A DNA stretch of 64,000 nucleotides from Pedobacter cryoconitis (GTDB lineage Bacteria; Bacteroidota; Bacteroidia; Sphingobacteriales; Sphingobacteriaceae), in NCBI RefSeq assembly GCF_001590605.1, contig NZ_CP014504.1, positions 434,001 through 498,000 on the forward strand, read 5' to 3'. Below, one piece after another: positions 54,426-63,178 of the stretch. The notes below the pieces were generated by a model. The model made no database searches and was not told where the DNA came from. It saw only the letters and a program-made list of their open reading frames with translations. The position numbers and the translations under genes are program-made. Position 1 is the first letter of the stretch. The number at the start of each line of letters is the position of its first letter.

Positions 54426-55245
54426 AATCAGAGAGCCGAGTAGGGCACATATTATTAAATACGTATTGCCCCAATTTGATACCCCAATTACCTTTTTATC
54501 ATTGATGAACTATGTAAGAATATAGTTTTTAATTCGATAACAAGGAAGCTATTTAGGATCAAATATCTTCGATTCGACTCCGACATTGAGTACAACTCCT
54601 TTTTACAGTACGTAGAAAAGAGTTTTTGTTTTTTTTAAGCTTGCTTCTCTGATCTGAAAATATTGGAGTATAGTTCGGATACTGAGCATAAGATTTTGTT
54701 GATTGTGAAATAGAATTCAGGTTTGTCTGTTGAACCTTGTTATTTATTTCGTTGCTAATATATAGTTCTGTTAATTAATAATTAAAGCATGTTATTTATT
54801 GTCGCTTGTCTTTATGGTTAGAGGCTTAAAGTTTACTTTTTACGTTTCTAAAAAGGTTAATAGTTTTTATTATTGACATCCCAAAACAAAAAATTATGTA
54901 TCTCAAGCAGTAATAAGATTAAATAATTAATATTATGTAGTCTTTATATTAATATTAGTGATTTTAATTTATCGTTTCAGTATTTAAATAATTACTTAAT
55001 ATTATTTTAGTTTAATATTGATTTAACTTTAGTTTGTCATATTTGTTTTGTAAGCATATGTAAATAAAAATGCAGGAGTAAAAAATGTACTTATTGATAC
55101 GTAGGATTTTGCCACTAGTTACATTATTCATCATATGTCAAAATCAGGTTTTATTAGAGAATTATATATTTTGGACACTGAACAATAGGCATAAAAAGCA
55201 AAACTAAATGGTTAAATCACGATCATATCCTTCAATAAAACATAC
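54426..55245. other. AT-rich intergenic region before the phosphonate genes
   Basis: About 820 bases, clearly more AT-rich than the DNA to the left, with runs such as TTAATATTAATATT. The only short frame with a hydrophobic start is at 55085-55207. The region must hold the promoter of the phosphonate genes. I see no integrase, repeat or transposon remnant in it. Confidence 0.5.
55085..55207 (+). CDS. possible 40-residue hydrophobic peptide
   Basis: An ATG-started frame of 40 codons ends 38 bases before the phosphonopyruvate decarboxylase start. Its first half is hydrophobic with basic residues (LLIRRILPLVTLFIIC) and its end is basic (NNRHKKQN). It could be a leader or membrane peptide, or a chance frame in AT-rich DNA. 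Confidence 0.2.
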   Translation: MYLLIRRILPLVTLFIICQNQVLLENYIFWTLNNRHKKQN

Positions 55246-56376
55246 ATGATCAACTCAAAATCGCTTGTTAATTATTTAGATTCTATTGGTATAACTTTTT
55301 ATGCGGGGGTTCCTGATTCAGTTATGGAGCCATTTTGTACATATCTGGATAAACATAAACTAGATAAATCACACATTATTGCTTCCAATGAGGGTAGTGC
55401 TATCGGGTTAGCAGTAGGAAATTATTTATCAACGGGTAATCTACCTGTAGTGTATATGCAAAATTCCGGATTTGGGAATGCATTTAACCCGCTCACCTCA
55501 ATTACCAATAGAAGCGCTTATAGTATCCCAATTTTACTATTTATTGGGTGGCGTGGAAGCCCAGGTGAATCAGATGAGCCACAACATGAGCTTATGGGAG
55601 ATATAATTATAGATCTCCTCAATTTGCTTGATATTAAATATGAAATTCTATCAAATAATTTAACCGAGGGTGTTCAGCAGATTCAAAAGTTATATGACTT
55701 GGCATCCTCTAATTTATGTCCGGTTTCGCTATTAATACGAAAGGGGACTTTTGAAAAAGATACAAATAACAGTTTTGATTCCATATACGAGATTTCCAGG
55801 GAATCTGCCATTGGTGTTTTAATGAAAGGTCTGCCAGATTATTTTTTTGTTTCTACAACAGGGAAGTGCTCTAGAGAAGTTTTTGAATTTCGGGTGTCTA
55901 ATAATCAGACACATAACAAAAATTTCTATTGTGTAGGGGCCATGGGACATGCCTCCGCAATTGCCATGGGAATAGCAATGAATAATCCCAGCAGAAAAGT
56001 ATGTGTTTTAGATGGTGATGGAGCAGTTTTGATGCAAATGGGAGTATTAACCACATTGGGGTGTGGACAATTACAAAACTTATTACATGTAGTTTTAAAT
56101 AATGGCGCTCACGAATCAGTTGGTGGCCAAAGAACTTTAGGATTTAGTGTGGATCTAGCAGCTATTGCAAAAGGTTGTGGTTATAAAAATGTATATACTG
56201 TAACTGTTTTTCAGGATTTAATTGCCCTTATTCCACTTATAAGAGGTATAAATGAATCTTGTTTTATAGAAATTAGGATAGATAATTTTTCCAGGGAAGA
56301 CCTGATCAGGCCAACTAAGACACTTATACAATTGAAAAAAGAACTTATGGGAAGTTTATTAGATAGTAATCTATAA
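55246..56376 (+). CDS. phosphonopyruvate decarboxylase
   Basis: A 376-residue thiamine-diphosphate enzyme that converts phosphonopyruvate to phosphonoacetaldehyde, the irreversible step that pulls the PEP mutase equilibrium forward. The catalytic Glu49 lies in ASNEGSAIGLA. The TPP/magnesium motif runs from GDG (residues 257-259) to NN (285-286) in LNNGAHESVGGQ. The blocks YAGVPDSVMEPFC and MQNSGFGNAFNPLTS match phosphonopyruvate and sulfopyruvate decarboxylases; the PEP mutase gene next door decides for phosphonopyruvate. It is the first gene of the set, while the mutase comes first in many clusters. The N-terminal and C-terminal halves are fused in one chain. Confidence 0.92.
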   Translation: MINSKSLVNYLDSIGITFYAGVPDSVMEPFCTYLDKHKLDKSHIIASNEGSAIGLAVGNYLSTGNLPVVYMQNSGFGNAFNPLTSITNRSAYSIPILLFIGWRGSPGESDEPQHELMGDIIIDLLNLLDIKYEILSNNLTEGVQQIQKLYDLASSNLCPVSLLIRKGTFEKDTNNSFDSIYEISRESAIGVLMKGLPDYFFVSTTGKCSREVFEFRVSNNQTHNKNFYCVGAMGHASAIAMGIAMNNPSRKVCVLDGDGAVLMQMGVLTTLGCGQLQNLLHVVLNNGAHESVGGQRTLGFSVDLAAIAKGCGYKNVYTVTVFQDLIALIPLIRGINESCFIEIRIDNFSREDLIRPTKTLIQLKKELMGSLLDSNL

Positions 56377-56415
56377 AACTTTATGGAATATAAATGTTCA
56401 TTATAAAATAATGCT

Positions 56416-57297
56416 ATGAATCTATTATTTGATCAGATTAAATTAGGAAAGAAAAGACGGCTACTTGAGGCCCATTCTGCTATTTCAGCAATGATTGTTG
56501 AAAATTCTTCAATCTATGATAAGAATGGCGAGAAAAAGGAATTTGATGGCGTATGGGTTAGCAGCTTAACGCTTTCACTAAGTAAAGGGCTACCGGATAT
56601 TGAGTTGGTTGATATAACTAGTAAACTTAATCTCATTCAAGAAATAAGACGTATTTCTAATAAGCCTATAATTGTTGACTGTGATACTGGTTCGCTCAAG
56701 GAGCAATTTGGTTTTATAGTTAATGCCTTAGAAAGAGGTGGAGTTTCTGCAATTGTAATTGAAGATAAATTTGGTTATAAACAAAATTCTTTAATCGAAG
56801 AAAATGAGAATCAAAAGCAAGAGTCTGTTGAAAATTTTTGTGATAAAATCAGAATAGGAGTTAGAGCAATGCAACATGATACGATAGGAATCGTCGCCAG
56901 AATAGAAAGTTTTATTTTAGGGAAGGGACTTGATGACGCACTCTTTAGGGCAAAAGCCTATATCAATGCTGGTGCATCTGGAATTTTGATCCATAGCAAA
57001 GATAAATCAGCGGATAAGGTGATTGAATTTGCAAAAGTATTTAAAGTTGATTTCCCTAATATTCCTCTTTTTTGTGTTCCTTCTAAATTTAACTCTATAG
57101 CTGATGAGGAGCTTTTTAGTTCGGGTTTTGATGTTGTAATCCATGCAAATCATTTATTAAGAGCTGCATATCCAGCGATGTTAAATACCGCTAAAAGTAT
57201 TCTGCAATTTGACAGATCATATGAAGCGGGTACTGATATTATGGAGATCAATGATATATTAAGCCTTATTCCTGACCCTAATGTGATGCCGATATAA
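56416..57297 (+). CDS. phosphoenolpyruvate mutase
   Basis: A 293-residue enzyme of the PEP mutase / isocitrate lyase superfamily that rearranges PEP to phosphonopyruvate, forming the C-P bond. The mutase signature EDK-x3-K-x-NS is present at residues 116-125 (EDKFGYKQNS), which separates true mutases from lyases. Asp88 and Asp90 in VDCDTGS are the magnesium-binding pair, and GIVARIES holds the conserved Arg. All active-site positions known for the mussel enzyme have a counterpart. It starts 39 bases after the decarboxylase. It has no fused nucleotidyltransferase or other domain. Confidence 0.94.
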   Translation: MNLLFDQIKLGKKRRLLEAHSAISAMIVENSSIYDKNGEKKEFDGVWVSSLTLSLSKGLPDIELVDITSKLNLIQEIRRISNKPIIVDCDTGSLKEQFGFIVNALERGGVSAIVIEDKFGYKQNSLIEENENQKQESVENFCDKIRIGVRAMQHDTIGIVARIESFILGKGLDDALFRAKAYINAGASGILIHSKDKSADKVIEFAKVFKVDFPNIPLFCVPSKFNSIADEELFSSGFDVVIHANHLLRAAYPAMLNTAKSILQFDRSYEAGTDIMEINDILSLIPDPNVMPI

Positions 57298-57447
57298 ACA
57301 TTATTTTAATAAAAACTCTATAGCCTATTTTCAAGTACAACTTTCCAGAGGTATTCTTGGTTTTCTGGTGTTTTATACAGCATTAATCTTTAAATAAATA
57401 TTAATCAATTTTAAAACTGTGCAAATCCTATTAAATAATTTAATCAT

Positions 57448-58650
57448 ATGAATTCTGTTCTTCAAAATATACCTAATTATATGTCAAAAACTATTTCCGA
57501 CAAGGTTTCGTCTAATCCGGAAATAGTTAATCTTAGTATAGGAGAGCCATATTTTTTTCCTCCTGACGCCGTATATAATGATTTGAAAAGTAAATTATTT
57601 ACACATGGTAGCTATGACTTGATTCCACATAAATATGCGGAATCGAAAGGCGGATTGTCATTAAGAAATGAGATTTCTATTAGATACAGCAGGTTATATG
57701 ATGCAAGTGTAGACCCAAAAAATGAAATTTTGATAACACATGGTGCTGCTGAGGCTATTTGGCTATCAGTTTTAACATTAACATCAATTGGTGATGAGGT
57801 TATTATACCCGACCCGGCATACCCTATGTACGAAACGGCAGTAAAACTTTTGGGAAGGGTTCCGGTAAGATTACCAACTCATGCAGATACAAATTATTGT
57901 ATGGATATACAGATTATTAAGAAATATACTACAGCAAACACTAAACTTATAATTATTAACTCTCCAGGAAATCCTACTGGAGGTGTATATGGTAGGGATT
58001 TAATTAATGAAATTGCAGAATTTACAAAGGCAAATGGAATTTATTTTGTTCATGATGAAGTATATGATTCATATGTCTTTAATGATAAGCATTATAATAT
58101 ATTTAGTTTAAAAAATAAGATTCCTGATAATTGCATCCTGATAAATAGTTTTTCAAAAAGTTTTTCAATGATGAGTTGGAGGCTAGGTTGGATGATTGGG
58201 GGAGAGCATATCATATCAAATGCGACTAAAATTCATACAAACTTAACCTTAAATCTGGGTGGATTTCATCAAGATTCGGCTTCAATTTTATTAAACAATG
58301 AAGTGGTCGATTCTGAAGTGATGGTCCATTTTGAAAACATTGGTAGAAGTATGGTTAATTTGTGGGAAGCAATAAGTAAAGTTGAAGGTATTGATGCTGG
58401 AAATAAGCCACCAAAAGGTGGGTTTTTTCTTTTTCCTAATGTTTCTAAATTATATGAAAAAATCCCAAATAAATTCAAGACTTGCAATACAATAGGTGAA
58501 TGTGTGACAGAATATTTTTTGGAAAGATATAAGATAGCAGTTGTTCCGGGTTGTGTTTATGGTCAAAGTGGAAATGATCATATCAGAATTGTTGTTGCAG
58601 TAGAAGAAGATAAGATAAATCAGGTGATTCTCAGACTCGAAAATAATTGA
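57448..58650 (+). CDS. class I/II PLP aminotransferase of the phosphonate set
   Basis: A 400-residue fold-type-I aminotransferase. The PLP lysine is Lys237 in NSFSKSFSMMSWRLGWMIGG, with NSPGNPTGG (171-179), HDEVYDSYVF and a C-terminal Arg block (HIRIVVAVEE). The family is aspartate/aromatic aminotransferase-like rather than the class V type of the classical PhnW 2-aminoethylphosphonate transaminase. Its position directly after the mutase and decarboxylase, 150 bases downstream, makes phosphonoacetaldehyde the likely acceptor, giving 2-aminoethylphosphonate; alternatively it could aminate phosphonopyruvate to phosphonoalanine. Function inferred from context. Confidence 0.8.
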   Translation: MNSVLQNIPNYMSKTISDKVSSNPEIVNLSIGEPYFFPPDAVYNDLKSKLFTHGSYDLIPHKYAESKGGLSLRNEISIRYSRLYDASVDPKNEILITHGAAEAIWLSVLTLTSIGDEVIIPDPAYPMYETAVKLLGRVPVRLPTHADTNYCMDIQIIKKYTTANTKLIIINSPGNPTGGVYGRDLINEIAEFTKANGIYFVHDEVYDSYVFNDKHYNIFSLKNKIPDNCILINSFSKSFSMMSWRLGWMIGGEHIISNATKIHTNLTLNLGGFHQDSASILLNNEVVDSEVMVHFENIGRSMVNLWEAISKVEGIDAGNKPPKGGFFLFPNVSKLYEKIPNKFKTCNTIGECVTEYFLERYKIAVVPGCVYGQSGNDHIRIVVAVEEDKINQVILRLENN

Positions 58651-58991
58651 TTTTTTCTCAAAAACCCTATAATCGTTGTTGGTCTAATGTTTAAGCTTGC
58701 AAGTTTTAGTTGAATTTTCACTGAAATCTTGCAGGTTTTTAAATTCAAGTTTAATGTTTTGTCTCCTGTCGTATTAATGCAGGGTTAAATTGATATTAAT
58801 ATTTACTATACGCCTCATTTTTTATTAAAAGATTATTTATATTCGATTATGGTTAAATTTTGTTTAATAATTATTATATATATGTGTGTGTTTGATGGTT
58901 TTAAATGTCGTATTGATTAATTTAAAAGTAATTCAGCCAATGGAATTTTATTTTTTGTACGAAGAAATTATTTTGTTAATCTATAGGAAAA
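58651..58991. other. AT-rich intergenic region
   Basis: About 340 bases between the aminotransferase and the beta-barrel gene, with runs such as TATATATATGTGTGTG near 58871-58890. No frame, no strong hairpin. A promoter for the receptor/RiPP genes is probably here. Confidence 0.4.
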
Positions 58992-61436
58992 ATGATTAGA
59001 TTTTCTTCCGTCTATAAGGTTATATACCTCACGATATTATTAGTATTAATACAGCTTGCTATTGTTCGCGGACAAAATATTAAGGGGCGTGTAGTAGGAG
59101 TAAATGGAAAAGAATTAGCCTATGCAACCGTTTCGCTCTTTAAAGATACAGTAGAACTCAAAAAATTGAGTTGTGATTCATTGGGGAATTTTGAACTAAA
59201 ATTGCAAACATCAAATATTAATGGATACAAGCTAAAAGCATTTTATTTGAAAAATGTATCTCCGCTAGTAAATCTGACAGATCCCGAGCATTTTGTGAAT
59301 TTGATAATCAATGATAATTCAACAATACTCAAGGAAATAAATATTGTAGGCAATAAGCCATCCCTGATAAGAAAACCAGATAGATTTCTCTTTATACCCG
59401 GTAAAGCATTAGCAGAAGGAAGCAGCTCATTAGACATGATGAGACATGTCCCCTTAATCAAATATGAGGAAAGTGGCGAAGCCCTTTCAATTATTGGTAA
59501 ATCAGGGACTGTAGTTTATATTAATAATAAAAAAACTACTATTCCAAAAGAGATGTTAGTCCAGATGTTAAGCTCTTTACCTGCGGAAAATATTAAAAGT
59601 ATAGAAATTATTACTAATCCAAGCAGTGAGTATGCGGCTAATACAACTGGTGGTATTATTAATATTAATATAAAACGTCAGTTAAACGATGGATGGTTAG
59701 GCAACCTGGCTTTTATAAGCCAGCAATCAAACTATAATAAGAGCTTTTTAAATGGGTCTGTAAATTATCGGAAAAATAAACTATCTATCAATGTTATCCC
59801 CTCGTTTAGCAATGATTATAGCTTTCATACTGACGTAAATATGTTGAATTATACGGATGGAAGAGAACAGAAAATCGATTCGAGATATTTTCGCAGATAT
59901 ACGGTTTTAGGTGGGGGATTAAATGTTGATTACGATCTTACCAAGAACGATTATATAAGCTTTAATGGCTGGAGATCTAATGTTTACGGGAAATCAGATC
60001 AAAGTAGTAATACTGCGTTTTCAATGGCCGGCCCCCCAACTTCAAATACCCAGCAGAATACACTGATCAAAAGTGACGATTTTTATATTTACAATTTCGG
60101 GAATCTTAATTATCATCATGCTTTAGATACCCTTGGTGTATCATCACTTGATTTTAATATTGATTACAATCAATTTTTTCAGCGCAAGAAGGACGATGGT
60201 AATTTCACGGATTTAGATTATGCGGGAAATGTATCCCGTCCGACAGTGCGCTATAAAAGCAACTTGCCGCAGGATTTATTTAATATGTCTGAAAAGGTTG
60301 AGTATATACGTTCGCTGAATAAGGGGATGAGGCTTAAAGCAGGTGCGCAGTTTAGTAATACGCATGTAAACAATGATCTGCATTATTATAATTATGTAGA
60401 TCAAAATTACATTCCTGATAATACGCTTAGTAATGACTACTATTATTCAGAAAAATATCTTGGTGGATTTGTTAGTTTAGAAAGAACACTTAATTCTAAA
60501 TGGAGTACTAATATTGGGCTGCGTGCAGAAAGAACAAGCTATTCAACTGAAGTACGAAATTTAGGGATCGCCAAAGATTCAACTTATACAAATTTATTCC
60601 CCAGTTTATCAGTTGGTTTTACACCTGATCAGCAAAATCAATTTGGTTTAAGTATTTCCAGAAAGATCAATCGGCCGAACATTGAATTGTTGTTCCCTGG
60701 CAGGACATATTATAATGAAAACTATTATGCAGAAAATAATCCTTTTCTTCAGCCAGTATTAATATATAATACAGAACTAACGTATACTAGTCATGGTAAA
60801 TACACTTTTTTGCTAAATTATTATAATGCAAGAAACAATTATGCAAATTTCACTGTACCCGTAACCGAAAATGGGATTTCGAAGCTAAAATCTACTTATA
60901 TCAATTATGGGCATGTAAATGCCTTTGATCTGGTCATTGTGGTCAATCAAATTTTCTTTGATGGCTTTTGGGAAACTAACTTTACCCCATCGTTTAATCT
61001 AAGTTATTATAAGGGGGCTAACCTTTCAGTACCGACTAATGTAACCAATCATAGTCTTAATATTTTCTTAGATAATACATTATATATTTCTAAAACGAAG
61101 AAGTGGACGGCCTTTGTAACATTTAAGTATACTGGTGCCAGTAAGGATCTCTCTGGCGAAACGCTCAATGCCAGGTCTTCTCTCAATTTAGAAGTGAAAA
61201 AAGTTGTCCAGAAGTTTTCATTCTATCTTATTTTAGGAGATATCTACAATGGTAATTCTACAGTTAAAACCGCCAGGTTGTCCAATCAATTGTTAACACG
61301 AAACCAAATAGAAAGCAATAATTATAATAGATCAGTAGCACTTAAAATCCGCTATAATTTTGGTAATAACCAATTAAAAACCAATAAACAAAGAGGAATA
61401 GGAAATGAAGAGGTCAAAAGAAGAGTTGGATTCTAA
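58992..61436 (+). CDS. outer-membrane beta-barrel (TonB-dependent receptor-like) protein
   Basis: An 814-residue outer-membrane protein of the same architecture as 16196-18655: signal peptide (VIYLTILLVLIQLAIVRGQ), CarboxypepD_reg-like domain (NIKGRVVGVNGKELAYATVSLFKD), plug-like region (LAEGSSSLDMMRHVPLIKYEESGEALSIIGKSGTVVYINNKKT, then SIEIITNPSSEYAANTTGGIININIK) and an outer membrane beta-barrel family 3 domain. The basic C-terminal tail (KTNKQRGIGNEEVKRRVGF) recurs in the group. It lies 100 bases before the RiPP precursor gene; similar receptors sit beside RiPP loci in Bacteroidota and may serve export, uptake or self-recognition of the peptide. That role is inferred. Confidence 0.85.
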   Translation: MIRFSSVYKVIYLTILLVLIQLAIVRGQNIKGRVVGVNGKELAYATVSLFKDTVELKKLSCDSLGNFELKLQTSNINGYKLKAFYLKNVSPLVNLTDPEHFVNLIINDNSTILKEINIVGNKPSLIRKPDRFLFIPGKALAEGSSSLDMMRHVPLIKYEESGEALSIIGKSGTVVYINNKKTTIPKEMLVQMLSSLPAENIKSIEIITNPSSEYAANTTGGIININIKRQLNDGWLGNLAFISQQSNYNKSFLNGSVNYRKNKLSINVIPSFSNDYSFHTDVNMLNYTDGREQKIDSRYFRRYTVLGGGLNVDYDLTKNDYISFNGWRSNVYGKSDQSSNTAFSMAGPPTSNTQQNTLIKSDDFYIYNFGNLNYHHALDTLGVSSLDFNIDYNQFFQRKKDDGNFTDLDYAGNVSRPTVRYKSNLPQDLFNMSEKVEYIRSLNKGMRLKAGAQFSNTHVNNDLHYYNYVDQNYIPDNTLSNDYYYSEKYLGGFVSLERTLNSKWSTNIGLRAERTSYSTEVRNLGIAKDSTYTNLFPSLSVGFTPDQQNQFGLSISRKINRPNIELLFPGRTYYNENYYAENNPFLQPVLIYNTELTYTSHGKYTFLLNYYNARNNYANFTVPVTENGISKLKSTYINYGHVNAFDLVIVVNQIFFDGFWETNFTPSFNLSYYKGANLSVPTNVTNHSLNIFLDNTLYISKTKKWTAFVTFKYTGASKDLSGETLNARSSLNLEVKKVVQKFSFYLILGDIYNGNSTVKTARLSNQLLTRNQIESNNYNRSVALKIRYNFGNNQLKTNKQRGIGNEEVKRRVGF

Positions 61437-61536
61437 AATAACTACCAAAGAGGTAATATAAAGAACTTTTGCGCGAAAGAGGGCCGTACTCGAAAAGCCT
61501 TTTTAAATAGAGTAGAGACAACGTAAATTTCAAAAA

Positions 61537-61746
61537 ATGACAAAGAAAACAAAACTTGACCTATCTTCATTTGAGGTATTGGCAGAAAATGACAAGGGAG
61601 CTTTAGTTGGGGGATTCTCGACTATTATTAGTAACCCGCAATCTTTAGTTAGCGAATTGGGGAGTATCAATGCAAACGTTGGAAACTGTTCAACTACGAA
61701 CAACTGCTCAGGTGGTAACTGTACTACAACTTGTGGTGGACACTAA
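61537..61746 (+). CDS. RiPP precursor peptide, GG-leader, Cys-rich core
   Basis: A 69-residue peptide gene between the receptor and a radical SAM gene. The leader KLDLSSFEVLAENDKGALVGG ends at the double glycine Gly25-Gly26, the cut site expected for the C39 exporter encoded downstream. The core of 43 residues starts FSTIISNPQSL and ends in a run of Cys, Ser, Thr, Asn and Gly: NCSTTNNCSGGNCTTTCGGH. Cysteines are at 51, 57, 62 and 66, with spacings of 5, 4 and 3 residues. The leader style matches the GG-type natural-product precursors of Bacteroidota, and the tail suits thioether cross-linking by a SPASM enzyme. Product unknown. Confidence 0.85.
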   Translation: MTKKTKLDLSSFEVLAENDKGALVGGFSTIISNPQSLVSELGSINANVGNCSTTNNCSGGNCTTTCGGH

Positions 61747-61760
61747 CCAATAAAGAATTG

Positions 61761-61793
61761 TACTGTGTAAGGATGATAAATCCTTACACAGTA
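61761..61793 (+). promoter_or_regulatory. stable hairpin between precursor and maturase genes
   Basis: TACTGTGTAAGGA (61761-61773) pairs perfectly over 13 bases with TCCTTACACAGTA (61781-61793), with a 7-base loop. No T run follows. Such a hairpin could be a partial attenuator or a 3'-end stabiliser that leaves more precursor than maturase mRNA. Confidence 0.75.
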
Positions 61794-61841
61794 ATTAGTG
61801 CCAGATAGCAAAATCAATCACATTTTACAAAAAAACCTAGA

Positions 61842-63158
61842 ATGAAATACAGTCAGTTTAATGCAGTTATACCTTATGATGAAAAATTCGCATTGTATAA
61901 TTCTTACAATCAAAAGGTAATTTTTATTGAAGAAGGGCTAAAAGATATATTAAATGCTGCGATTTTTGAAGGAATTGATAATCTCCAGGAAATTCATCCA
62001 ACATTTTATGCATATCTGATAGCGGAGAAATATGTGATAGAAGAGGATATTAGGGAGGTGGAACTAGTCAAAGAAATCACTAAACAGGTCGATGAGAATC
62101 ACACCGATTTTTTTCTCACAATTAATCCCAGCATGAACTGCAATTTTAAGTGCTGGTATTGCTATGAAACTCATGTTAAAAAGTCAAAACTTGATGAACC
62201 AATGATTCAAAAAATCAATACGTTTATCGATACGACTATTGCGAAACCTGAAATCAGAGCTTTCAGTTTATCATTCTTTGGGGGAGAGCCTTTGTTGTAT
62301 TTTAAAAAAGACGTTACTCCAATTATTAAGGCTTATGCGGATGCTTGCAAGACCAAAGGCATAACGCCAAGTATTGGTTTTACAACGAACGGTTATCTCA
62401 TCAATGATGAATTTATAAATTTTTTTAAAGACAATGATCTTACCTGCTCTTTACAGATAACACTTGATGGTTATAAAGAGGAGCATGATTTGGTTAGGTT
62501 TGTAAATGCAAATAAAGGTTCTTATGAACAAATCATGAAGAATATCAGGTTGCTTATCAATAATAAATTCTATGTCCGTTTAAGGATTAATTATACAGAT
62601 AAAAATCTCCATGATTCCTATAAAATTGCTGATGACCTGGCAGATATTACACAAGAATTAAAGGATAACTACCTGCTCATTGACTATCACAGAGTCTGGC
62701 AAAATGATAAGGTTGATAATTTGAAGGTAGTGCTGGATAGGAATGCAAATATAATGCGTGATCAGGGGCTTGAAGTGCTGACTAATTTCTCTCCGAATAA
62801 TGTGCTCAGTTCTTGTTATGCAGATAAAAGAAATAGTGCGGTTATTAATTATAACGGAGATCTTTTTAAATGTACTGCCAGAGATTTTACCAATGTAAAA
62901 AGAGCGGGTTATTTAAGTGAAGAAGGGGAGTTGATTTGGGAAAACGATTATCTGAACAAAAGAATGAATGCCAAATTCAAGAATAAACCTTGTCTTACTT
63001 GTAAGATTATGCCGATCTGTAATGGAGGATGTTCGCAACATGCAATGGAGCATTTGGAGGGGGACGATTACTGTGTTTACCATGGAGATGAAAATGAAAA
63101 AGACAAGGTTATCGCCACTAAAGTAGAAGAATTAATGAATGCTGCTGTTGCTGTTTAA
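61842..63158 (+). CDS. radical SAM/SPASM peptide maturase
   Basis: A 438-residue radical SAM enzyme. The cluster-binding CxxxCxxC motif is Cys100, Cys104 and Cys107 in CNFKCWYCYE, followed by FFGGEPLL as the SAM-binding GGE motif. The C-terminal SPASM domain carries cysteines in SSCYADKRN (near 325) and FKCTARDF (near 344) and the set CLTCKIMPICNGGCS to YCVYH (384-411), enough for auxiliary iron-sulfur clusters. The N-terminal 95 residues form a leader-recognition-type domain (HPTFYAYLIAEKYVIEEDI). It is expected to cross-link residues of the precursor, for example Cys-to-carbon thioethers. Confidence 0.93.
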   Translation: MKYSQFNAVIPYDEKFALYNSYNQKVIFIEEGLKDILNAAIFEGIDNLQEIHPTFYAYLIAEKYVIEEDIREVELVKEITKQVDENHTDFFLTINPSMNCNFKCWYCYETHVKKSKLDEPMIQKINTFIDTTIAKPEIRAFSLSFFGGEPLLYFKKDVTPIIKAYADACKTKGITPSIGFTTNGYLINDEFINFFKDNDLTCSLQITLDGYKEEHDLVRFVNANKGSYEQIMKNIRLLINNKFYVRLRINYTDKNLHDSYKIADDLADITQELKDNYLLIDYHRVWQNDKVDNLKVVLDRNANIMRDQGLEVLTNFSPNNVLSSCYADKRNSAVINYNGDLFKCTARDFTNVKRAGYLSEEGELIWENDYLNKRMNAKFKNKPCLTCKIMPICNGGCSQHAMEHLEGDDYCVYHGDENEKDKVIATKVEELMNAAVAV

Positions 63159-63178
63159 ATTGAGTAGACAAATATTAA

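Noticed and set aside
55246..56376. Sulfopyruvate decarboxylase (coenzyme M type)
   Set aside because: The neighbouring true PEP mutase makes phosphonopyruvate the natural substrate; no sulfonate genes are present.
61537..63158. Lanthipeptide interpretation of the Cys/Ser/Thr-rich precursor
   Set aside because: No LanB, LanC or LanM-like gene is present in the visible part; the adjacent modifying enzyme is radical SAM/SPASM, so dehydration-based rings are not supported.
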